From Candidatus Woesearchaeota archaeon (GTDB lineage Archaea > Nanobdellota > Nanobdellia > Woesearchaeales > UBA12501), in assembly GCA_016177315.1 (NCBI GenBank), contig JACOVN010000123.1:1-7655 (forward strand): a stretch of DNA of 7,655 nucleotides, written 5' to 3'. The position numbers were made by a program, and so were the translations under genes. The notes under the pieces are model-generated. The model saw only the letters and a program-made list of their open reading frames with translations. It had not been told where the DNA came from and did not search any database. This document shows, one piece after another, positions 3,912 through 7,655 of the stretch (positions are counted from its first letter, which is position 1; each line of letters opens with the position of its first letter).

Positions 3912-5001
3912 GCAGGCGGGCTGACGTTCGAGGTGAATCCGGCAGTGGCAGATCGAGCATCTGCTCGATAAATCCCTCAAGATTGCTCCAGCATCGCTCC
4001 ATCCGTTCTTCCTTCACGCCGCTGTCCCAGTACGCCCGCATGGCTCTTGCTGCATACACAGCAATAAACTTGCGGAACGATTCATCGTGAGGAATTGCTC
4101 CCTTATCGGTGAAGAGCTGCTCAATAGCAGCAGCATAATCCCCTTCCTCTACCGCTTGCCGATATCTGGTAAATTGGTCGAGCATGAAACGCCGGAATCC
4201 CTGCGCAGACACAAGATCGTTGATAGTATCATTCCTCTTACCTACGGTGTTGATCTTCGTCCCTTCCCGTAAACCTGCAGTACCACGAAAAATTTCCACG
4301 TAGGCCTGCTGCTCTGGCGTGAGGGAAAATCCTGTTTCGAGAATCCTCTTTGCCTGAAGCGTATAAAATTTCTGCAACGCATAGCATAGGGATGAACTTT
4401 CAAAAAGTCCTGCTTCGAATTCCTCTAATGCCCGTGCTGCTGTTTTCAACACCCCTCTCTGTATCCTCTGGGTAATGCCGAACAATTGTTCCAAGGTTCC
4501 TATTTTATTCAGCAGCTCTCCCTTTTCCCGCTTTGCCTTTTCTGTTTCTACAAAGAGCAACTGGGAAACGAGATGGTACATAACTGCTTCCCGTGCCCTG
4601 CTCACCGTGAGTTCAGGTTGATTATGAATGTACCAAGCATCCTCTGCTTTATCTGCCAACAGCATGGCGTGGAGCATACCATCGATAGTTCTGCCAACAG
4701 CATAGAACGGTCTTCCCTGAAGGTTGTTTCCAGTGGCACTCTGCTCAGCACGCCGCTTTGCAATCTGAGTGCGTTTCCTGAGATATTCCGAAAAGGCTGT
4801 CACCATAGCCCTGTATTCTTCCTTTCCACGAAACTGGTAGGTTCCGAGCTCGTCCTGAATCAGGCTGGAAAGTTCTGCATAATGGAGGGCAATGTGGCCC
4901 AAGAGGAGCTGCTCTGCTGCAAGAAAGTCTCCTTTCTCCATTCCTTGCATCGCTGCTGCAATGACTCCTTCCTCTGCGCTGATATTTGGTGTCCCTTCCA
5001 T
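3883..5001 (-). CDS. Unrecognised helical protein, 372 residues
   Basis: I do not recognise this family. The translation is almost entirely helix-forming, rich in Ala, Glu, Leu and Arg, with no signal peptide, transmembrane segment or nucleotide-binding motif. Two short segments look like TPR-type helices: MEKGDFLAAEQLLLGH (21-36) and VEEGDYAAAIEQLF (near 285), so a helical-repeat scaffold is possible. A basic stretch, KRTQIAKRRAEQ, lies near 76-87 and a less helical patch (GTAGLREGTKINTVGK) near 240-255. The ATG at 5001 is 26 bases from the minus-strand box A TTTATATA, indicating a leaderless monocistronic transcript. Its last ten codons lie antisense to the end of the DUF371 gene. The coding call is secure from length, codon pattern and promoter; function is unknown. 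Confidence 0.8.
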   Translation of the reverse strand: MEGTPNISAEEGVIAAAMQGMEKGDFLAAEQLLLGHIALHYAELSSLIQDELGTYQFRGKEEYRAMVTAFSEYLRKRTQIAKRRAEQSATGNNLQGRPFYAVGRTIDGMLHAMLLADKAEDAWYIHNQPELTVSRAREAVMYHLVSQLLFVETEKAKREKGELLNKIGTLEQLFGITQRIQRGVLKTAARALEEFEAGLFESSSLCYALQKFYTLQAKRILETGFSLTPEQQAYVEIFRGTAGLREGTKINTVGKRNDTINDLVSAQGFRRFMLDQFTRYRQAVEEGDYAAAIEQLFTDKGAIPHDESFRKFIAVYAARAMRAYWDSGVKEERMERCWSNLEGFIEQMLDLPLPDSPRTSARLPKTALHYLH

Positions 5002-5023
5002 ACAATCCTATATCTATATAAAT

Positions 5024-5031
5024 TATATAAA
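5024..5031 (-). promoter_or_regulatory. Box A of the 372-residue gene
   Basis: TTTATATA on the minus strand is centred about 26 bases before the ATG at 5001, in a very AT-rich 57-base gap. A second TATA-like run lies closer (5011-5021), but at the wrong distance. Confidence 0.7.
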
Positions 5032-5058
5032 TACTTTTCCCTTGCACACCCTACCATC

Positions 5059-5517
5059 TTACTCTGCGAGAATTCTCCTCGACTTTGGGATATAATTCAG
5101 AATTTTTTTGTCTTTCTCCGCATACTTCCCACACCCAAGAAAATCCTCCTGGCACTTCAGGATCACAAAGCCAGAAAGAAGCAAGTCCTTTTCTACGTCC
5201 TTTCCCATCAACCACTGCTTCGTCTCCCTTTCACTGATTTCCACGACATTCTTCGTGCAATGCTTCCCAACCAGCTGCGCTCCTTCGATGCTCAGCCGCA
5301 GCATGCCTTTGCCGTATTCTCCAAAATACACCCCCATAGCATCAATCCTCAGCTTGGACAGCTCAATGCGTTCAATGTCCCTATTCACGAGGTAGAGTTT
5401 TTCCTTTGGGCTCATGAGGAGGACATAGGGCAATGCTCCGGAAAAGCCAAACTGCTCTTTCAGCTTTCCCAGAATCACCTTTCGCTCCTTGGTATTGAGA
5501 ATCTTTAACTGCTGCAT
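5059..5517 (-). CDS. Small RNA-binding protein with Nip7/PUA-like C-terminus
   Basis: The 152-residue product resembles archaeal proteins with a pre-PUA plus PUA arrangement, as in the ribosome-biogenesis factor Nip7 (UPF0113) and the PUA tail of some RNA m5C methyltransferases. Seen in the sequence: an N-terminal alpha/beta part (ERKVILGKLKEQFGF, then PYVLLMSPKEKLYLV), GVYFGEYGKGMLRLSIEGAQ (about 62-81), KNVVEISERETKQWLMGKDV, and a C-terminal DFLGCGKYAEKDKKILNYIP stretch with a final basic KSRRI, typical of PUA-type RNA contact. There is no methyltransferase domain. The ATG at 5517 lies 2 bases after the aIF5B stop; a TTG at 5523 is possible but adds only two residues. The coupling implies a role in translation or ribosome/tRNA maturation. 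The exact subfamily is not certain. Confidence 0.65.
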   Translation of the reverse strand: MQQLKILNTKERKVILGKLKEQFGFSGALPYVLLMSPKEKLYLVNRDIERIELSKLRIDAMGVYFGEYGKGMLRLSIEGAQLVGKHCTKNVVEISERETKQWLMGKDVEKDLLLSGFVILKCQEDFLGCGKYAEKDKKILNYIPKSRRILAE

Positions 5518-5519
5518 GT

Positions 5520-7289
5520 TCAAATGCCCCAGACAGGGTTTTTCTCCCGCATGATGCTAGCAATTTCCTTCATAACCTCTATTTCTTCTGGCTTGAGGTA
5601 CTGTTTTAATTCCTTCAATTTCTTAAAATCTTCTTCTGGAATGGCGCTGTACAAGACATCTCCTTCCTGGATCTGCCTTCCGACCATGACTTTCTCCATG
5701 GCAACCGCAACCTGCTTTCCTTTCTCTGCAGTATGGATATCTTCCTTCTCCAGTTGCATGCTTTTTATTGCTGTTATCCGCTTTCCTTCCTTCTTCATCA
5801 ACGGTATGCCAACCTTTGCTTTCCCCACCAAAATTTCGCAGCCGACCACTGCGGGATTACTTTGTCGGAAGACATACCCCTTCAACAGTTCTATCTTGCA
5901 CGGCAACACCAATCCTTCCAGCTCCTTTGCCTCTAGTGCCTTTGCTTGCTCTCGTTTCCAGGTTTCATAATCCTCCAGAATCTTATAAATAATATTTCCG
6001 GTTAACACTTTCACCTTGTTGCTCAACTGTCGGATATCTTCCTCTACAGCAATATTGAAACCAAGGATGGCTGCCTTTAAAGGATCCTTCTCGTAGTTCG
6101 CTTCTGCATCCACCATATCCTTTTTCGTGATATTTCCCACTGCGGCCTTTTTAATCGAAATACCTTTTTCTTTCAACAGAACGGTTAATGCTTCCAAGCT
6201 TCCAATGGAATCTGCCTTCAACACAATGCCTTCCTTCTGCATGTCGAAGATAACTTCTGCAACCTCCTCCATGATACCCTTTTTTACCCTTTCTACATCA
6301 GCAGGAGCACAAGCCTGCAGCGGCATGCCTGCGATGACTGCATCAATCTCTGGAGCAGAAATCTTCACTCCCGTTGCTGCATGGACTTCTTTGACCGATT
6401 GGTATTTTCCCTTCTTGTCCCGCATTTCTGTTAGGGGATAAGGCTGGAGCAAGGCTCTTACTTTCGTTATGATGGGTTTTTCTAAACCACCAATGATGAT
6501 GGTATCATTCACCTTCAATGTTCCATCATACATAATGACATCCAAAGTTGTTCCTAAACCTTTTTCTTCCTTTACTTCTAAAACAGTTCCTTTCGCATAC
6601 CCTTTCACTTCTGTCCCAAGGCTCTTTTCCAAGTATCGCTGGGCTAATCCTGTTAAAACCATCATCAGCTCTGGCAATCCCTCTGAAGTTTTTGCAGAAC
6701 AGGGAATGATGGCAATCTGCTTGGTATACTCCTCTACCCTATCAAACCGTTCTGCTGGAAAGCCAAGTTCATGCAATTTGCCTACCAGAGTATACAACCT
6801 TCTATCCAGCTCATCCTGCACACTCTGATGCTGTTTGTTGATTTTCTGGAGTAAAGCCCCTTCTTGGTCTTGCCATCCAGGCACTAAGTCAATCTTATTG
6901 GCTGCAACAACAAATGGTGTTTTGTACGTCTTCAGAATTTCCACTGCTTCTGCAGTTTGAGGCTTGAATCCTTCGTTGATATCCACAACAAGGATAGCAA
7001 TGTCTGCTAAATTGCCCCCCCTTTTTCTCAGAGAAATGAAGGCTGCATGGCCAGGGGTATCGATGAATAACAAGCCAGGGATGATAATCTTTGTCTTTAT
7101 TTTCTGAAGCAAATTTCCGCAAATCCTTTCTATGGTCTCTATCGGTACAATGGAAACACCAATAGCTTGAGTAATTCTGCCAGCTTCTTGCTCCACAATA
7201 GCGGTACCTCTAATAGTATCAAGCAATGTAGACTTTCCGTGATCTATGTGTCCGACCACCACGACAAGAGGACTCCTAATATCTTTCAT
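5520..7289 (-). CDS. infB: Translation initiation factor aIF5B (IF-2 homologue)
   Basis: The 589-residue GTPase promotes ribosomal subunit joining and initiator tRNA placement. G1 is GHIDHGKS (13-20), G3 is DTPGH (77-81) with the catalytic His81, G4 is NKID (131-134) and G5 is SAK (198-200). Domain II follows (from about 225, with TVLEVKEEKGLGTTLDVIMYDGT), then domain III (around 345-440) and the C-terminal domain IV that binds the initiator tRNA acceptor end. Length matches the short archaeal form, and no intein is present. The switch I region reads AGRITQAIGV (36-45) where the family usually has AGGITQHIGA, so a Gly and a His are replaced. The ATG at 7289 has a box A about 27 bases upstream and no Shine-Dalgarno, so it is probably leaderless. 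The PUA gene is coupled downstream. Confidence 0.96.
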   Translation of the reverse strand: MKDIRSPLVVVVGHIDHGKSTLLDTIRGTAIVEQEAGRITQAIGVSIVPIETIERICGNLLQKIKTKIIIPGLLFIDTPGHAAFISLRKRGGNLADIAILVVDINEGFKPQTAEAVEILKTYKTPFVVAANKIDLVPGWQDQEGALLQKINKQHQSVQDELDRRLYTLVGKLHELGFPAERFDRVEEYTKQIAIIPCSAKTSEGLPELMMVLTGLAQRYLEKSLGTEVKGYAKGTVLEVKEEKGLGTTLDVIMYDGTLKVNDTIIIGGLEKPIITKVRALLQPYPLTEMRDKKGKYQSVKEVHAATGVKISAPEIDAVIAGMPLQACAPADVERVKKGIMEEVAEVIFDMQKEGIVLKADSIGSLEALTVLLKEKGISIKKAAVGNITKKDMVDAEANYEKDPLKAAILGFNIAVEEDIRQLSNKVKVLTGNIIYKILEDYETWKREQAKALEAKELEGLVLPCKIELLKGYVFRQSNPAVVGCEILVGKAKVGIPLMKKEGKRITAIKSMQLEKEDIHTAEKGKQVAVAMEKVMVGRQIQEGDVLYSAIPEEDFKKLKELKQYLKPEEIEVMKEIASIMREKNPVWGI

Positions 7290-7312
7290 ATCAAGAAAGA
7301 GGGGGGCTTGTT

Positions 7313-7320
7313 TTTTTAAA
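7313..7320 (-). promoter_or_regulatory. Box A of the aIF5B gene
   Basis: Minus-strand TTTAAAAA is centred about 27 bases before the ATG at 7289. It contains the TAA stop (7316-7318) of the upstream winged-helix gene. The leader between is C- and T-rich and offers no Shine-Dalgarno match. Confidence 0.6.
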
Positions 7321-7655
7321 CCTTCCTATTTGATGCAGAAAGCAATTGCTGGTAGAAAGCTAGCATTGCTTCTCCTTTTTCAGCTAGTCTATAACATCGC
7401 TTATTGGGTATAGTACCTTCTTTGTGCCCTTTAATCATACCCTCACGCGCATATTTTGCGACATAATATCTTGCGGTTATATCAGAGAGCCTTAAATATT
7501 TCGCTAGAGAAACTGAGGTATTCATTCCTTTGGAAATGGCAAGTAGATACTGATAAGGTCGAATCTTCTTAGAGCGGAGTATGATTCTTACCAATGCCCT
7601 TTTTCTTGTATTGTGAGCTACAAGATCTAAAACAAATAACTTTCTGAAATTATCA
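7316..7655 (-). CDS. Winged-helix DNA-binding protein, 5' end beyond the window
   Basis: The C-terminal part of a probable transcription regulator or HTH-bearing protein is visible. The frame is open from the right edge to 7316 (about 112 residues) with no stop. A helix-turn-helix is suggested by TSVSLAKYLRLSDITARYYV then AKYAREGMIKGHKEG, with a wing at GTIPNKRCYRLAEKGEAML and a final helix AFYQQLLSAS. A TTG at 7594 or an ATG at 7525 could be starts, but the residues upstream of 7594 (RKLFVLDLVAHNTRKRA) look like normal protein with no start codon, so I treat the gene as cut by the window. It ends 26 bases before aIF5B, which seems to have its own promoter. Specific family and target are unknown. 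Confidence 0.65.
   Translation of the reverse strand, partial: DNFRKLFVLDLVAHNTRKRALVRIILRSKKIRPYQYLLAISKGMNTSVSLAKYLRLSDITARYYVAKYAREGMIKGHKEGTIPNKRCYRLAEKGEAMLAFYQQLLSASNRKV

Noticed and set aside
5011..5036. Plus-strand TATA promoter
   Set aside because: The sequence is AT-rich on both strands, but no plausible plus-strand gene starts downstream.
4486..5508. 340-codon open frame on the plus strand
   Set aside because: It is antisense to the 372-residue gene and the PUA gene, is Cys/Phe/His-rich in the way antisense frames often are, and has no promoter at the right distance.

Overview
The window is archaeal. It carries eL43 (L37Ae), RNA polymerase subunit P (Rpo12), the KEOPS subunit Pcc1, prefoldin beta, a UPF0147 protein, a DUF371 protein and aIF5B, all archaeal or archaeo-eukaryotic families. 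At least five genes have an AT-rich TATA element (box A) centred about 26 bases upstream of the start codon, so the start codon itself sits at the expected transcription start. The compact layout, small proteins and several unrecognised genes would fit a DPANN-type lineage (Woesearchaeota-like), but that placement is inference; no taxonomic marker was searched.

Bases 1-432 hold no protein gene. They contain a string of short, near-perfect hairpins and a tRNA-Pro(UGG) gene. The tRNA is complete only if a 104-base segment (181-284) is removed from its T arm. With the segment removed, the acceptor stem pairs 7/7, the T stem pairs 5/5, and the U8, A14, A15-U48, G18G19 and UGG landmarks are all in place. 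The segment is either a non-canonical tRNA intron or an insertion that has broken the gene. A second copy of the tRNA 3' end lies 85 bases further on.

Bases 433-1711 (+) are a tight information-processing operon: eL43, rpoP, pcc1, pfdB and a UPF0147 gene, with gaps of 8 and 2 bases, then an 11-base overlap, then 14 bases, and Shine-Dalgarno-like sequences inside the operon. Facing it on the minus strand (1729-3199) are a minimal MscS-like channel and a stand-alone asparagine-synthetase-type PP-loop ATPase that lacks the glutaminase domain. A divergent promoter region (3200-3279) then drives that ATPase leftward and, rightward, a 75-residue helical protein whose stop overlaps the start of a DUF371 gene. 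The DUF371 gene converges on, and overlaps by 29 bases, an unrecognised 372-residue helical protein (3883-5001, -).

Bases 5059-7289 (-) hold aIF5B followed by a translationally coupled small RNA-binding protein with a Nip7/PUA-like C-terminus, which suggests a translation or ribosome-related unit. Upstream of aIF5B is the end of a winged-helix DNA-binding protein whose frame runs off the right edge of the window.

The dominant theme is transcription, translation and tRNA modification (Rpo12, eL43, aIF5B, Pcc1, PUA protein, tRNA-Pro) plus protein folding (prefoldin), with a few poorly characterised archaeal proteins between. The strongest candidate for something unusual is the interrupted tRNA-Pro and its hairpin-rich surroundings.
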